Below, piece by piece: positions 1-9,756 of a stretch of DNA of 64,000 bases. Positions within the stretch are counted from its first letter, which is position 1. Every line of letters begins with the position of its first letter. The stretch lies in the NCBI RefSeq assembly GCF_900109175.1, contig NZ_FNZE01000016.1, positions 1 to 64,000 on the forward strand, written 5' to 3'. The notes under the pieces were generated by a model, which was not told where the DNA came from, searched no databases, and worked only from the letters and a program-made list of their open reading frames with translations. The position numbers and the translations under genes are program-made. This DNA comes from Pseudomonas linyingensis. Lineage in GTDB: Bacteria; Pseudomonadota; Gammaproteobacteria; Pseudomonadales; Pseudomonadaceae.

Positions 1-2
1 CC

Positions 3-1400
3 TTCGAGGACGATGGCCCGTCACTCGCCTTTGGCAACCTGGTCGGCACCGGTACGGACCTTGCGCAATACGGATTCTGGATGATGGATGCCGGCGCTGA
101 CGGGCCTGATGCCGACAATCTGCAGATCGCGCTGACCGGGTTCATGCTCGGCGGCGTCGCCCAGGCCGCCGGGAGCTTCTCGCTCACCGAGGGGGCCAAC
201 AACACATGGAGCGGCTCGCTGTCGGGCGACTTCAACAACGACGGGATGGTGGACGCCGATCCCCTGACCTTCACGCTGACCGCGCTGTCGGACGGCACCT
301 ACGCGCTCGACCTGGCGACGCCGGTGCAGTCGACGACGACGACCGACACCGCAGACGGCGGGCTGGGGGCCGGTGGCCCGGACCCGGTGCAGACGCTGTT
401 CATTCCTGAGCCGCCGGCCACCCCCACGGAGACCGTCGTCTTCTTCTCGGCGAAGATCGATGCTTCGGCGGCCAGCATCGCCGCAGGGATTATCCAGGGG
501 GCAACCGATCCGACGGAGGCAGACCTGGAACTCAACGACCAGGATCCGGACACACTGGCATCGTTCATCGACCCGCGCAGCATGAACGTCAGCACCTCGG
601 GCATCGGGGTGGACAACAACAACCTGAACGGCTACGGCGCGAGCGGCAACCTCGCGGTGATCGATGATCCCGATGGTCCGGACAACACCGATGGTGGCCA
701 GAACACACCGTCGGACGACAGCTTTGTCGTCAACCCGGGCACGTTGGTCGACAAGGTGCGCGTGTTCATCGACAACTCGGTGACCGGCTACGACTACACC
801 GGAGGCGAGCGGCTGCAGTACCGGGTCTTCTATGAAAACGGTACCTGGTCGGACTATACGACGGTGGTCGGCGACCTCGGCAAGGGGGCGTTGCCGCAAT
901 TCTTCGAGATCGACGGCGCGGGTCAGAAGATCGACGCGGTGCAGCTCACGATGCTGTACGGCGAGATCAAGATTCCCAACATCCAGTTCGTCACCGTGAC
1001 GGAGAGCCTCGCGAAGGACATCAGCCTGGACTTCACCGCGTCCTTGACCGATGCGGACGGCGATACGGTGTCGAGCAACTTCTCTGCCGATCTGTTCGCT
1101 AACGAGGAGGCCAGCGCGACCTACGACTACGAGCTGATCGGCACGACGCTCGTGTCAGAGGCCTTCGATGTCGATCTGGCGTCGATGCGGAACGACTACC
1201 TGATCAACGGCTTCGATGCGAGCCTAAACCTGCGCGACACGCTGGTGCTGATTGGCGACCCGAGCGTCCAAGCGAGCGACATCAACATCGACATCAGCGG
1301 CGCTAATAGCATCGTGACGGTTGCCGAGTCTGGTGGGCAAACAACCACCATTACCGTGGTCGGCGTCGACCTTCTGGCCAGCGACATTGTCATTGCCTGA
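3..1400 (+). CDS. C-terminal part of a large type I-secreted adhesin-like protein (T1SS-143/DUF5801-type repeat), 5' end outside window
   Basis: The frame is open from the window edge, so the N-terminus lies to the left. The first residues (FEDDGPSL) look like the junction between repeats of the T1SS-143/DUF5801 kind found in giant surface or secreted proteins exported by type I systems. The visible 465 residues are rich in D, N, G, T and S and poor in K and C, and contain Asp-rich turns (DPDGPDNTDGG) of a calcium-binding style. The last ~60 residues are a small acidic/hydrophobic module ending in a short hydrophobic tail (LLASDIVIA), as in C-terminal type I secretion signals. Likely role: exported adhesin or biofilm protein. 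No transporter genes are visible here. The family call rests on general sequence character; only the C-terminal part was seen. Confidence 0.7.
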   Translation, partial: FEDDGPSLAFGNLVGTGTDLAQYGFWMMDAGADGPDADNLQIALTGFMLGGVAQAAGSFSLTEGANNTWSGSLSGDFNNDGMVDADPLTFTLTALSDGTYALDLATPVQSTTTTDTADGGLGAGGPDPVQTLFIPEPPATPTETVVFFSAKIDASAASIAAGIIQGATDPTEADLELNDQDPDTLASFIDPRSMNVSTSGIGVDNNNLNGYGASGNLAVIDDPDGPDNTDGGQNTPSDDSFVVNPGTLVDKVRVFIDNSVTGYDYTGGERLQYRVFYENGTWSDYTTVVGDLGKGALPQFFEIDGAGQKIDAVQLTMLYGEIKIPNIQFVTVTESLAKDISLDFTASLTDADGDTVSSNFSADLFANEEASATYDYELIGTTLVSEAFDVDLASMRNDYLINGFDASLNLRDTLVLIGDPSVQASDINIDISGANSIVTVAESGGQTTTITVVGVDLLASDIVIA

Positions 1401-1419
1401 GACAGCGCACGGGTGAACG

Positions 1420-1453
1420 GATGCGAGGGTGGCCTAGGAACCACCCTCGCATC
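1420..1453. terminator. Perfect 13-bp hairpin after the adhesin gene
   Basis: Arms at 1420-1432 and 1441-1453 are perfectly complementary with an 8-nt loop. There is no T-run. A second 10-bp hairpin follows at 1481-1490/1502-1511. Together with the next element these make three successive hairpins between convergent genes. Confidence 0.45.
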
Positions 1454-1516
1454 GCTTCTGGTAGCTCCAGTATGAGATCCGCCCGATCGCATCCGCGGGA
1501 AGCGATCGGGCAGCAC

Positions 1517-1555
1517 AAAGCCGGCAGAGGCCCGAGGACTCTGCCGGCTTTCTTG
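1517..1555. terminator. Rho-independent terminator between convergent genes
   Basis: A 13-bp perfect stem (1517-1529/1539-1551, 9-nt loop) starts with AAA and ends with TTT followed by a T-rich tail. It can serve both the adhesin gene (+) and the Ala/Pro-rich gene (-). Confidence 0.75.
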
Positions 1556-1571
1556 TGTCCGCGCGGCGGAC

Positions 1572-2489
1572 TCAGCCGCCGACAGCCACCGGGGTGCCCG
1601 CAGGGGTAGCAGGGGCAACCGGTGCCAGCCCACCCGGCACACCCCAGATGCCACCCAGGCTCTGCAGCAGCGCGCCGGCCAGGCCCTGGCCGGCGAGGAA
1701 CTGCAGGAGGATCGGCGCGAACTGGCCGACCAGGCTGGTATCCATGCCCAGTACCGAGAAGGCCTGGCCGACGCCCGCCAGGCTGTCGACTGGCGCGGTT
1801 CCCGGCTGCGGCGCCGGACTGGCGGTGCCGCCGAGCAGACCACTCAGCGCGCCCAGCCGACCGAGGACACCGCTGACGCCATTGCCCGCGCTGGCGGCGC
1901 TGCCAGCGTTGCCAGCCAGCAGCTCCAGCCCCGGGACGCTGCCAGCCAACTGGGCATACTGATCCGCCGCCAGCTGGCTCTGCGCCAGACCGAGCAGGGC
2001 GCCGACCCCGCCCATCGCCTGCTGCGGGGTCACCTGCAAGGCGCGCAGCTGGTCGATCAGGGCCAGGGTCTGCGGATTGACCAGGCCGCCAAGCGCTGCG
2101 GCGCCCGCCGGCAGCGCCGGGGCGAGCGGTGCTTGTGCCGCCGCGGCAGGCGCGACCGGAACGGTCTGGGCGGCGGCAGCGCCCTGGCTGGCCGGAGCCA
2201 TCGGCGCGACCGGTGCGATCGGCTCCTGCGCGGTCGCCGCCGTGGCAGGCGCGGCCGGAGTCACTGGGAGAGCCGGAGCTGCCGGAACGCTCGGTGCTGG
2301 CGCAGCGGCCTCGCTGGCAGCAGGTACAGCCGGAGCCAGCGGAGCGGCCTGGGCGGCAGGCACGACCTGAATGGCCGGCGCCGCCGGGGCCGGGGTCGCC
2401 TCGACGGCATCCCCCGCGGTGACGGCGAAGGCCGGCAGGCTCGCCGCGAGCAGCAGGGCGGACAGGCTGATGGAGTGCAACGCTTGCAT
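1572..2489 (-). CDS. Ala/Pro-rich low-complexity secreted protein, function unknown
   Basis: This 305-aa protein has a clear Sec signal peptide (hydrophobic LLLAASLPAFA, predicted cut near residue 22). The start ATG at 2489 has a GAGG ribosome site 7 nt upstream. Residues ~30-150 are almost only A, P, V and T, a flexible linker type. The rest (~150-300) is Leu/Ala/Gly-rich with several LxxL-like helical stretches and no cysteine. I recognise no family. Other frames are also open here because of the extreme composition, but only this one has a signal peptide and ribosome site. It is convergent with the adhesin gene and divergent from xpt. Confidence 0.6.
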   Translation of the reverse strand: MQALHSISLSALLLAASLPAFAVTAGDAVEATPAPAAPAIQVVPAAQAAPLAPAVPAASEAAAPAPSVPAAPALPVTPAAPATAATAQEPIAPVAPMAPASQGAAAAQTVPVAPAAAAQAPLAPALPAGAAALGGLVNPQTLALIDQLRALQVTPQQAMGGVGALLGLAQSQLAADQYAQLAGSVPGLELLAGNAGSAASAGNGVSGVLGRLGALSGLLGGTASPAPQPGTAPVDSLAGVGQAFSVLGMDTSLVGQFAPILLQFLAGQGLAGALLQSLGGIWGVPGGLAPVAPATPAGTPVAVGG

Positions 2490-2525
2490 GGTCGAACCTC
2501 GAAGAAAGGGATGCGGCTAGCCTAA

Positions 2526-3257
<732 letters not shown>

Positions 3258-3276
3258 GGCCGCGTCAGGCGGGCAC

Positions 3277-3306
3277 AAAAAAGCCGCCTCGCAGGCGGCT
3301 TCTTCG
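3277..3306. terminator. Bidirectional terminator between xpt and cycB
   Basis: A 9-bp GC-rich stem (3281-3289/3293-3301, 3-nt loop) is preceded by an A-run and followed by TTCTT, so it works for both convergent genes. Confidence 0.85.
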
Positions 3307-3321
3307 CAAGACCGACGGAAC

Positions 3322-3744
3322 TTACAGGCCGGACATCTTCTGGATCGCGCCTTTCAGCTCGTCGTCGGAGCAGTCGGCGCAGGTGCCTTTCGGCGGCATG
3401 GCGTTACGACCGGCGATGGCGCTCTTCAGCAGCGCATCCAGACCGCCACGCTCGCCAGCACGAGCTTTCCAGTCGGCGGCATCGCCAACCTTCGGCGCGC
3501 CCAGCACGCCGGAGCCGTGGCAGGCGTTGCAGTGCTTGGCAACGATGTCGTCGGCGCTGCGGGCACCGCCGCCGGCAGCGGCAGCTACGGCACCAACGCC
3601 CTTGCATTCCTGCCCGGCGATGCAGACCTGGCCCACCGGCTTCAGGCGTTCGGCGATGGCTTCATCGCTCGCGGCCTGGGCGCCAACCGCCCACAGGGCC
3701 AGTACGGCAGCCTGGGCTGCCAAGACTTTCTTGATCAGGTTCAC
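3322..3744 (-). CDS. cycB: Cytochrome c5
   Basis: This 140-aa periplasmic monohaem cytochrome c carries electrons. It starts with a signal peptide (hydrophobic VLAAQAAVLALWAVGAQA). The haem attachment site is CNACH (~residues 72-76) and a Met ligand candidate lies in NAMPPKG. Two extra cysteine pairs (CIAGQEC near residue 41 and CADC near the C-terminus) are visible; the latter is characteristic of the c5 class, where it forms a disulfide. It is monocistronic and ends at the terminator shared with xpt. Confidence 0.9.
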   Translation of the reverse strand: MNLIKKVLAAQAAVLALWAVGAQAASDEAIAERLKPVGQVCIAGQECKGVGAVAAAAGGGARSADDIVAKHCNACHGSGVLGAPKVGDAADWKARAGERGGLDALLKSAIAGRNAMPPKGTCADCSDDELKGAIQKMSGL

Positions 3745-3885
3745 CCTTACACCCTCTATGGCTAGTCACGCCCGGGCGATGGGCCGCGCGGGCGGCGGCA
3801 GTATAACGGCAAAGCCGAGCCGGCCGAAACAACCCCGATGGTCGCAGGGACTTGACACCTTGGGCGCAGAGCCGACAGCGATGGC

Positions 3886-4434
3886 TCAGAAGTTGGCCGG
3901 GGTGGTCGCACTGATCAGCCGGGCCGGCTGGTCGAAGGGATTGCGGAAGCGGTGCGGCTGGTCGCTGCGGAAGTAGTAGCTGTCGCCGCTGTCGAGGATG
4001 TACACATCGTCGCCAACGGTCAGCTCGAGGCGGCCCTCGACCACCACGCCGGCTTCCTCGCCCTCGTGGTTGAGCATGTCCATGCCGGTGTCGGAGCCGG
4101 GCGGATAGGTTTCGTCGAGGAACGACATGACCCGGTTGGGATGCATGCGGCCGACCAGCTTCATGGTCACCGCACCACTGCCGATGTCGATCAGTTCGTC
4201 CGACTTGTAGACCACCTGGGCCTGATTGCCCTCCTCCAGGTCCATGGAGAAGAACTCCACCAGCGAGATCGGAATGCCGCCCAGAACCTTCTTCAGCGAG
4301 CTGATCGAGGGGCTGACGCTGTTCTTCTCGATCATGGAAATGGTGCTGTTGGTCACTCCGGCGCGCTTGGCGAGCTCGCGCTGGGACAGGCCCTTGAGTT
4401 TGCGGATGGTATGCAGACGGGCTCCGACGTCCAA
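3886..4434 (-). CDS. pauR: Cro/C1-type HTH plus cupin regulator, PauR-like (polyamine/putrescine catabolism repressor)
   Basis: The 182-aa protein has an N-terminal XRE helix-turn-helix (~residues 6-60, LSQRELAKRAGVTNSTIS) and a C-terminal cupin (~105-180). This is the architecture of PuuR/PauR regulators, which respond to putrescine-type inducers. The position next to dadX matches the known Pseudomonas pauR locus. Likely targets are the oxidase, dehydrogenase and aminotransferase genes at 9.7-15.4 kb. An AT-rich element at 4494-4523 in its upstream region is repeated near the dehydrogenase/aminotransferase promoter. Confidence 0.88.
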   Translation of the reverse strand: MDVGARLHTIRKLKGLSQRELAKRAGVTNSTISMIEKNSVSPSISSLKKVLGGIPISLVEFFSMDLEEGNQAQVVYKSDELIDIGSGAVTMKLVGRMHPNRVMSFLDETYPPGSDTGMDMLNHEGEEAGVVVEGRLELTVGDDVYILDSGDSYYFRSDQPHRFRNPFDQPARLISATTPANF

Positions 4435-4493
4435 GGCTGGCGTCCTCCTCGATCATTCAGGCTAATGGCAAGATTGTTGCCCATAGCATGGCA

Positions 4494-4523
4494 ATACCGT
4501 GCAGTATTTTCAACAAACCGGCC
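4494..4523. promoter_or_regulatory. Candidate operator upstream of pauR
   Basis: It contains the dyad AATAC-N6-GTATT (4494-4509), followed by an AT-rich tract. A 24-nt segment here (4500-4523) matches 13961-13984, in the kauB-aminotransferase divergent region, at 19 of 24 positions on the same strand. Both lie in front of genes expected to belong to the PauR regulon. Binding by PauR is inference. Confidence 0.4.
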
Positions 4524-4549
4524 GAAATGAGCGAAGTTCGCCGCCGCTG

Positions 4550-5638
4550 TCAGCGCGTCTGGGTGTAGCTGCGCGGCACCCGCTTGAGGTTGCAGAACAG
4601 CTGGTAGGGGATGGTGTCGGCCGCGCTAGCCACCGCGCTGGCCGGGACCTGGGCGCCCCACAGCTCGACCCTGCTGCCGAGACCTGCCTGCGGCAGGTCG
4701 GTGAGATCGACGGTGAGCATGTCCATCGACACCCGGCCGATCAGGCGGGTCAGGCGGCCATCCACCGCTACCGGCGTGCCGCTCGTGGCGTGGCGCGGGT
4801 AGCCGTCGGCATAGCCCATGGCCACCACGCCGACGCGGGTGGGCCACTCGCTGACGAAGCGCGCCCCGTAGCCCACCGGCTCGCCGGCCGGCAGTTCGCG
4901 CACGCTGATGATCTTCGACTCCAGGGTCATCACCGGCCGCAGGCGCTCGGCCAGCGCCTGCGGCTGCGCGAACGGGCTCGCGCCGTAGAGCATGATGCCC
5001 GGGCGCACCCAGTCGGTGGAGTGCGGCGGTAGCAGCTGCGACCAGCCGAGCACGGCCGGCGAGTTGCACAGGCTGATCTCGGCCGCCAGGCCCTCGCGGG
5101 CGGCCATGAACAGCGCGAGCTGCTCAGCCGTGCGCGGGCAGTCCGGCTCGTCGGCGCGGGCGAAGTGGCTCATCAGCACCACCTTGGCGACCTGGGTGCA
5201 GGCCAGCAGGCGCTGGTGCGCCGCGCGGTAGTCGGCCGGGTGGAAGCCGACCCGGTGCATGCCGGAGTCGAGCTTGAGCCACACCTGCAGCGGTCGGGCC
5301 AGGCGCGCGTGCTCGATGGCCTCCAGCTGCCAGGCCGAGTGCACCACGCACCACAGCTCGTGCTCGGCGATCAGCGCCAGCTCGTCGGCCTCGAAGAAGC
5401 CTTCGAGCAGCAGGATCGGCGCACGGATGCCCGCGGCGCGCAGCTCCAGCGCTTCCTCGATGCAGGCTACCGCGAAGCCGTCGGCGAGTTCCGCCAGCGC
5501 CTGGGCGCAGCGCACCGCGCCGTGACCGTAGGCGTCGGCCTTGACCACGGCGAGGGCGCGGGCGCCGCTGACTTCGCGGGCCAGCCGGTAGTTGTGACGC
5601 AGGGCATCGAGGTCGATCAGGGCACGGGCGGGACGCAT
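4550..5638 (-). CDS. dadX: Catabolic alanine racemase
   Basis: It interconverts L- and D-alanine so that DadA can oxidise the D-isomer. The protein is 362 aa, the usual size. The PLP-binding lysine is in [11 protein letters not shown] (Lys33). The second catalytic residue, Tyr, lies in VGYGARF (~residue 255). It is the last gene of the dadA-rid-dadX unit, 61 bp after the Rid gene. Position and operon context favour the catabolic DadX rather than the biosynthetic Alr. Confidence 0.93.
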   Translation of the reverse strand: MRPARALIDLDALRHNYRLAREVSGARALAVVKADAYGHGAVRCAQALAELADGFAVACIEEALELRAAGIRAPILLLEGFFEADELALIAEHELWCVVHSAWQLEAIEHARLARPLQVWLKLDSGMHRVGFHPADYRAAHQRLLACTQVAKVVLMSHFARADEPDCPRTAEQLALFMAAREGLAAEISLCNSPAVLGWSQLLPPHSTDWVRPGIMLYGASPFAQPQALAERLRPVMTLESKIISVRELPAGEPVGYGARFVSEWPTRVGVVAMGYADGYPRHATSGTPVAVDGRLTRLIGRVSMDMLTVDLTDLPQAGLGSRVELWGAQVPASAVASAADTIPYQLFCNLKRVPRSYTQTR

Positions 5639-5699
5639 GGCAAGGGTTCTTCTGGCGGGTGGAAATCAGCCCGGCGCAACCAGCCGGGCAACACAGGTT

Positions 5700-6050
5700 T
5701 CAGGGCAGCGCAGCCACCACGGTCATCTCGACCCGGGCGCGCGGGTCGTACAGCCGGGCCTCCACGCAGGTGCGCGCTGGCGCGCAGCCGGCGGGCAGCC
5801 AGGCATCCCACACCGCGTTCATCGCCGCGTAGTCGGCCAGATCCTGCAGGTGGATGGTCACCGCGAGCAGGCGCGACTTGTCGCTGCCGGCCTCGGCGAG
5901 CAGGCGCTCGACGCTGGCCAGGGTCTCGCCGGTCTGCTGCGTGATGTCGCCGGCGTAGTCGTCGGCCAGCTGCCCCGCCAGGTAGACGGTGCCGTGGTGG
6001 ATGACGATCTCGCTGTAGCGCGACTCAGTGTGCAGGCGCTGGATGGACAT
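5700..6050 (-). CDS. RidA/YjgF-family enamine/imine deaminase of the dad operon
   Basis: This 116-aa member of the Rid family probably clears the reactive imine/enamine formed by DadA or racemase activity. The substrate-binding arginine region near the C-terminus (ARTCVEARL) and the acidic final strand ([10 protein letters not shown]) are visible. Its start overlaps the end of dadA by 26 bp, so the two are probably translationally coupled. The same gene sits between dadX and dadA in other pseudomonads. Confidence 0.88.
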   Translation of the reverse strand: MSIQRLHTESRYSEIVIHHGTVYLAGQLADDYAGDITQQTGETLASVERLLAEAGSDKSRLLAVTIHLQDLADYAAMNAVWDAWLPAGCAPARTCVEARLYDPRARVEMTVVAALP

Positions 6051-7323
6051 GCTGGGGGTTCTCCTTGGTGGTGGTGTAGCGGGAAATATCCAGGCCGCGC
6101 GGGCTGATCTGCGGGCGCCGCTGCGCCATCAGGTCGGCGAGCAGGCGACCGGAGCCGCAGGCCATGGTCCAGCCAAGGGTACCGTGTCCGGTGTTGAGGA
6201 ACAGGTTGCGGTAGCGGGTGGCTCCGACGATCGGCGTGCCATCCGGGGTCGCCGGGCGCAGGCCGGTCCAGAACTCGGCGCGTGCCAGATCGCCACCGCG
6301 CGGGTACAGATCGGCGGTGATCATCTCCAGGGTCTCGCGCCGGCGCGGGTTGAGCGACAGGTCGAAGCCGGCGATCTCGGCCATGCCGCCGACACGGATG
6401 CGGTCGTCGAAGCGGGTGATGGCCACCTTGTAGGTCTCGTCGAGGATGGTCGAGGTCGGCGCCATGGCCGCGTCGACGATCGGTACGGTCAGCGAGTAGC
6501 CCTTCAGCGGGTAGACCGGCGCCTTGATGCCCAGCGGCTTGAGCAGCTGCGGCGAGTAGCTGCCGAGGGCCAGCACGAAGTGGTCGGCGCGCTCCAGCTG
6601 GCCGTCGACCCATACGCCGCTGACGCTCTCGCCGTCGCTCTCCAGACGCTCGATGGTGCGGCCGAAGCGGAACTCGACGCCCAGCTCGCGGGCCATCTCG
6701 GCCAGGCGGCTGGTGAACAGGAAACAGTCGCCGGTCTGGTCGTTGGGCAGGCGCAGGGCTCCGGCCAGCTTGTCGGCCACCGCCGCCAGCGCCGGTTCGA
6801 CACGGGCAATGCCGGCGCGGTCGAGCACCTCGTAGGGCACCCCGGCCTGCTCGAGGACGGCGATGTCCTTGGCCGCGGCATCGACCTGGGCCTGGGTACG
6901 AAACAGCTGGGTGGTGCCGAGGCGGCGGCCTTCGTAGGCGATGCCGGTCTCGGCGCGCAGTTCGTCGAGGCAGTCGCGGCTGTACTCGGCCAGGCGCACC
7001 ATGCGCTCCTTGTTCACCGCGTAGCGCGCGGCGGTGCAATTGCGCAGCATCTGCGCCATCCACAGGTACTGGTCGGGGCTGGCGGTGGGCTTGATTGCCA
7101 GCGGCGCATGGCGCTGCAACAGCCACTTCATCGCCTTCAGCGGGATGCCCGGGGCGGCCCACGGCGAGGCATAGCCGGGGGAGACCTGGCCGGCGTTGGC
7201 GTAGCTGGTTTCCAGGGCGACGCCGTCCTGGCGGTCGATCACCACCACCTCGAACCCGGCGCGGGCCAGATAGTACGCGCTGGCGGTGCCGACCACACCG
7301 CTGCCAAGGACCAGAACTCGCAT
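6025..7323 (-). CDS. dadA: D-amino acid dehydrogenase small subunit
   Basis: This flavoprotein oxidises D-alanine to pyruvate and ammonia and feeds electrons to the membrane chain. The N-terminal dinucleotide fold [19 protein letters not shown] (residues ~4-22) and FAD-domain motifs near the C-terminus ([14 protein letters not shown]) are intact. With the ATG at 7323 (preceded by GGGAGG) it is 432 aa, the standard length. It is first in the operon and divergent from the Lrp-type gene. An ATG five codons further upstream is less likely because it lies before the ribosome site. Confidence 0.95.
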   Translation of the reverse strand: MRVLVLGSGVVGTASAYYLARAGFEVVVIDRQDGVALETSYANAGQVSPGYASPWAAPGIPLKAMKWLLQRHAPLAIKPTASPDQYLWMAQMLRNCTAARYAVNKERMVRLAEYSRDCLDELRAETGIAYEGRRLGTTQLFRTQAQVDAAAKDIAVLEQAGVPYEVLDRAGIARVEPALAAVADKLAGALRLPNDQTGDCFLFTSRLAEMARELGVEFRFGRTIERLESDGESVSGVWVDGQLERADHFVLALGSYSPQLLKPLGIKAPVYPLKGYSLTVPIVDAAMAPTSTILDETYKVAITRFDDRIRVGGMAEIAGFDLSLNPRRRETLEMITADLYPRGGDLARAEFWTGLRPATPDGTPIVGATRYRNLFLNTGHGTLGWTMACGSGRLLADLMAQRRPQISPRGLDISRYTTTKENPQHVHPAPAH

Positions 7324-7384
7324 GCTTGCCTCCCGCACCCGCCACCGCGAATGAGCTGTTGTTAAGGGCTTCGATGGGCGAAGT

Positions 7385-7425
7385 ATAGGAACGCCACCGC
7401 AGAAATATTCCCTATTCTTCAGCTC
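7385..7425. promoter_or_regulatory. dadA/lrp divergent control region with Lrp-like AT-rich site
   Basis: The gap 7324-7477 contains an AT-rich stretch (around 7402-7418, CAGAAATATTCCCTATT). It loosely fits the degenerate Lrp consensus (YAG...ATTW...CTR). This is consistent with control by the divergent Lrp-type regulator. No precise -10/-35 was assigned. Confidence 0.35.
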
Positions 7426-7477
7426 ATTTATGGCGATAATTCTCGGCGAAATCCCATTTCACGGAGTGGCATCCACC

Positions 7478-7966
7478 ATGAACGAAGGCAAGAAGACCCG
7501 GCGCGACCTGGATCGCACCGACCGCGGCATCCTGCGCATCCTCCAGCAGGAGGGACGGATTTCCTTCACCGAACTGGGCGAGCGGGTCAACCTGTCGACC
7601 ACCCCGTGCACCGAGCGGGTGCGCCGCCTGGAGCGCGACGGGGTGATCCTCGGCTACCACGCGCGGCTCAACCCGCAGATGCTGCGCGCCGGCCTCTTGG
7701 TGTTCGTCGAGCTGAGCCTGGACTACAAGTCCGGCGACACCTTCGAGGAGTTCCGCCGCGCGGTGCTCAAGCTGCCGCAGGTGCTGGAGTGCCACCTGGT
7801 GTCCGGCGAGTTCGACTACCTGATCAAGGCGCGCATCTCGGAGATGGCCTCCTACCGCAAGCTGCTCGGCGACATCCTGCTCAAGCTGCCGCACGTGCGC
7901 GAGTCGAAGAGCTACATCGTCATGGAGGAGGTCAAGGAGACCCTGGCGCTGCCGATTCCCGACTGA
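7478..7966 (+). CDS. dadR: Lrp/AsnC-family regulator of the dad operon
   Basis: The 162-aa protein has an N-terminal winged helix (~residues 15-60, ISFTELGERVNLSTTPCTERVRRLE) and a C-terminal ligand-sensing RAM domain (~75-150). Known Pseudomonas DadR activates dadAX in response to L-alanine. The ATG at 7478 gives exactly the family length. It is transcribed away from dadA and ends at a strong terminator. Confidence 0.9.
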   Translation: MNEGKKTRRDLDRTDRGILRILQQEGRISFTELGERVNLSTTPCTERVRRLERDGVILGYHARLNPQMLRAGLLVFVELSLDYKSGDTFEEFRRAVLKLPQVLECHLVSGEFDYLIKARISEMASYRKLLGDILLKLPHVRESKSYIVMEEVKETLALPIPD

Positions 7967-7988
7967 ACGGCCGCGCCCGAAAACGACA

Positions 7989-8016
7989 ATGCCCGCATCC
8001 GAAGATGCGGGCATTG
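7989..8016. terminator. Strong hairpin terminator between lrp and the symporter gene
   Basis: A 12-bp perfect stem (7989-8000/8005-8016) with a 4-nt loop lies between convergent genes. The flanking tracts (AAAACGACAA and GCGTT) are only modestly A/T-rich. Confidence 0.75.
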
Positions 8017-8059
8017 CGTTGCGCCGGCGCCGAATGTGCCGCGGCGGGCCTTCAGGAGG

Positions 8060-9424
8060 TCAGGACTTGGCCACCGCGGCCGCCGGCTTGGCGAAGTACT
8101 CGCGGGTCAGGCGCACCACCACCGGGCTGAGCAGCACCAGGGCGATCAGGTTGGGGATCGCCATCAGGCCGTTGAGGGTATCGGACAGCAACCAAGCGAA
8201 GTCCAGCTGGGCCACCGCACCGAAGGGGATGGCCAGCACCCAGAGCACGCGGAACGGCAGGATCGCCCGCGTGCCGACCAGGTATTCCCAGCAGCGCTCG
8301 CCGTAGTAGCTCCAGCCGAGGATGGTGGTGTAGCAGAACACCACCAGGGCCAGCGCCAGTACGTACTGGCCGACGCCGGGCAGGGCGCTCTCGAAGGCGG
8401 CGCTGGACAGCGCCGCGCCGCTGGCGCCGCTGGTCCACGCGCCGGTGGTGAGAATCACCAGGGCGGTCATGCTGCACACCACGATGGTGTCGATGAAGGT
8501 GCCAAGCATGCCGATCAGCCCGGAGCGCACCGAACTGTGGGTGGTGCCGGCGGCCTGGGCGATGCCGGCGGTGCCGAGGCCCGCCTCGTTGGAGAAGATG
8601 CCGCGGGCCACGCCGAAGCGGATCGCCGCCATCACCGCCGCACCGGCGAAGCCGCCGGTGGCCGCCGCCGGATTGAAGGCGTGGTCGAAGATCAGCGCGA
8701 AGGCGCCGGGGATGGCCTCGAAGTTGAGCGCCAACACGGTCAGCGCGGCAACGATGTAGCCCACGCACATGGTCGGCACCAGGGCCTCGGCGACCTTGCC
8801 GATGCGCTTGACGCCGCCGAGGATCACCAGGCCGGTGACCACCATGGTGACCACGCCGGTGACCCAGTCCGGCACGCCGAAGGAGCCGTGCAGGGCGTCG
8901 GCCATGCTGTTGACCTGGACCATGTTGCCGATGCCGAAGCCGGCCAGGCCGCCGAACAGAGCGAAGGCGCCGCCCATCCACGCCCACTTCTTGCCCAGGC
9001 CGTTCTTGATCGCGTACATCGGCCCGCCGACGTGTTCGCCGCGCTCGTCCTTCTCGCGGTAGTGCACGGCGAGCACCACCTCGCTGTACTTGGTGGCCAT
9101 GCCGACCAGCGCGGTGCACCACATCCAGAAGATTGCCCCGGGGCCGCCGAGGAAGATCGCGGTGGCGACGCCGGCGATATTGCCGGTGCCGACGGTGGCG
9201 GCCAGACAGGTCATCAGCGCCTGGAACGGGCTGATCTCGCCGGAGCCGTCGTCATCCTTCTTGCGTCCCTGCCAGAGCAGGCCGAAGGCAGTGACGATCC
9301 TGGCCAGCGGCATGAATTTCAGCCCCAGCATGAGGAACAGGCCGGTGCCGAGGATGAGGACCAGCATGGGCGGCCCCCAGACCAGGCCATTGAGACTATT
9401 CACCACGGTATTGAGGAATTCCAT
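8060..9424 (-). CDS. Sodium:alanine (alanine/glycine:cation) symporter, AGCS family
   Basis: This 454-aa inner-membrane protein has about ten hydrophobic segments. The AGCS signature region is seen as ATVGTGNIAGVATAI (~residue 85-100), with conserved Gly/Asn-rich stretches (FSNEAGLGTAGIAQAA). It likely imports alanine or glycine with Na+, a fitting partner for the dad operon next door. The start at 9424 (MEFLN) was preferred to an upstream ATG 35 codons away because the intervening residues are not membrane-like. Confidence 0.88.
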   Translation of the reverse strand: MEFLNTVVNSLNGLVWGPPMLVLILGTGLFLMLGLKFMPLARIVTAFGLLWQGRKKDDDGSGEISPFQALMTCLAATVGTGNIAGVATAIFLGGPGAIFWMWCTALVGMATKYSEVVLAVHYREKDERGEHVGGPMYAIKNGLGKKWAWMGGAFALFGGLAGFGIGNMVQVNSMADALHGSFGVPDWVTGVVTMVVTGLVILGGVKRIGKVAEALVPTMCVGYIVAALTVLALNFEAIPGAFALIFDHAFNPAAATGGFAGAAVMAAIRFGVARGIFSNEAGLGTAGIAQAAGTTHSSVRSGLIGMLGTFIDTIVVCSMTALVILTTGAWTSGASGAALSSAAFESALPGVGQYVLALALVVFCYTTILGWSYYGERCWEYLVGTRAILPFRVLWVLAIPFGAVAQLDFAWLLSDTLNGLMAIPNLIALVLLSPVVVRLTREYFAKPAAAVAKS

Positions 9425-9756
9425 CAGGGGGTTCTCTTTGCTCTTGTCGATGGGGCAGGCAATGCCTGGCGTGCGCGGGCTCTGAAGCACGGGGCGTGCC
9501 AGCAGCCCCGCACACATTGTGCAGCGCAACAGCCACAGTGATTACTCAGGTCAGAGCGACGATCACCCTGAATTGGCATCACCACGAAGCCAGCCAGCAG
9601 ACTTTTCCCCTGCAATCCTGAAGAATCGCGGCATAAAACTCCACGAAAAAACCTGCATTCCGCCCTGCAGCCCGCACCCAGCGCGGTGCCCGCCACTGCT
9701 TGGTCGCTGCCCTCCGCCGGCCTATGCTGATGGTTCAGCCACAGCCTGTTACCCAA
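9425..9756. promoter_or_regulatory. Divergent intergenic region between symporter and oxidase genes
   Basis: About 330 bp without a convincing gene. The segment 9590-9660 is AT-richer than the surroundings. On the minus strand it has TGCAGGTTTTTTCG (9644-9657), which shares the TGCAGNNTTTT core with elements at 4500 and 13961 (see findings). No clear promoter hexamers or hairpin were assigned. Confidence 0.4.

Noticed and set aside
8036-9541. A 501-codon plus-strand open frame opposite the alanine symporter
   Set aside because: It is Gly/His/Ala/Asp-rich antisense sequence with no domain; the minus strand encodes an evident AGCS transporter.
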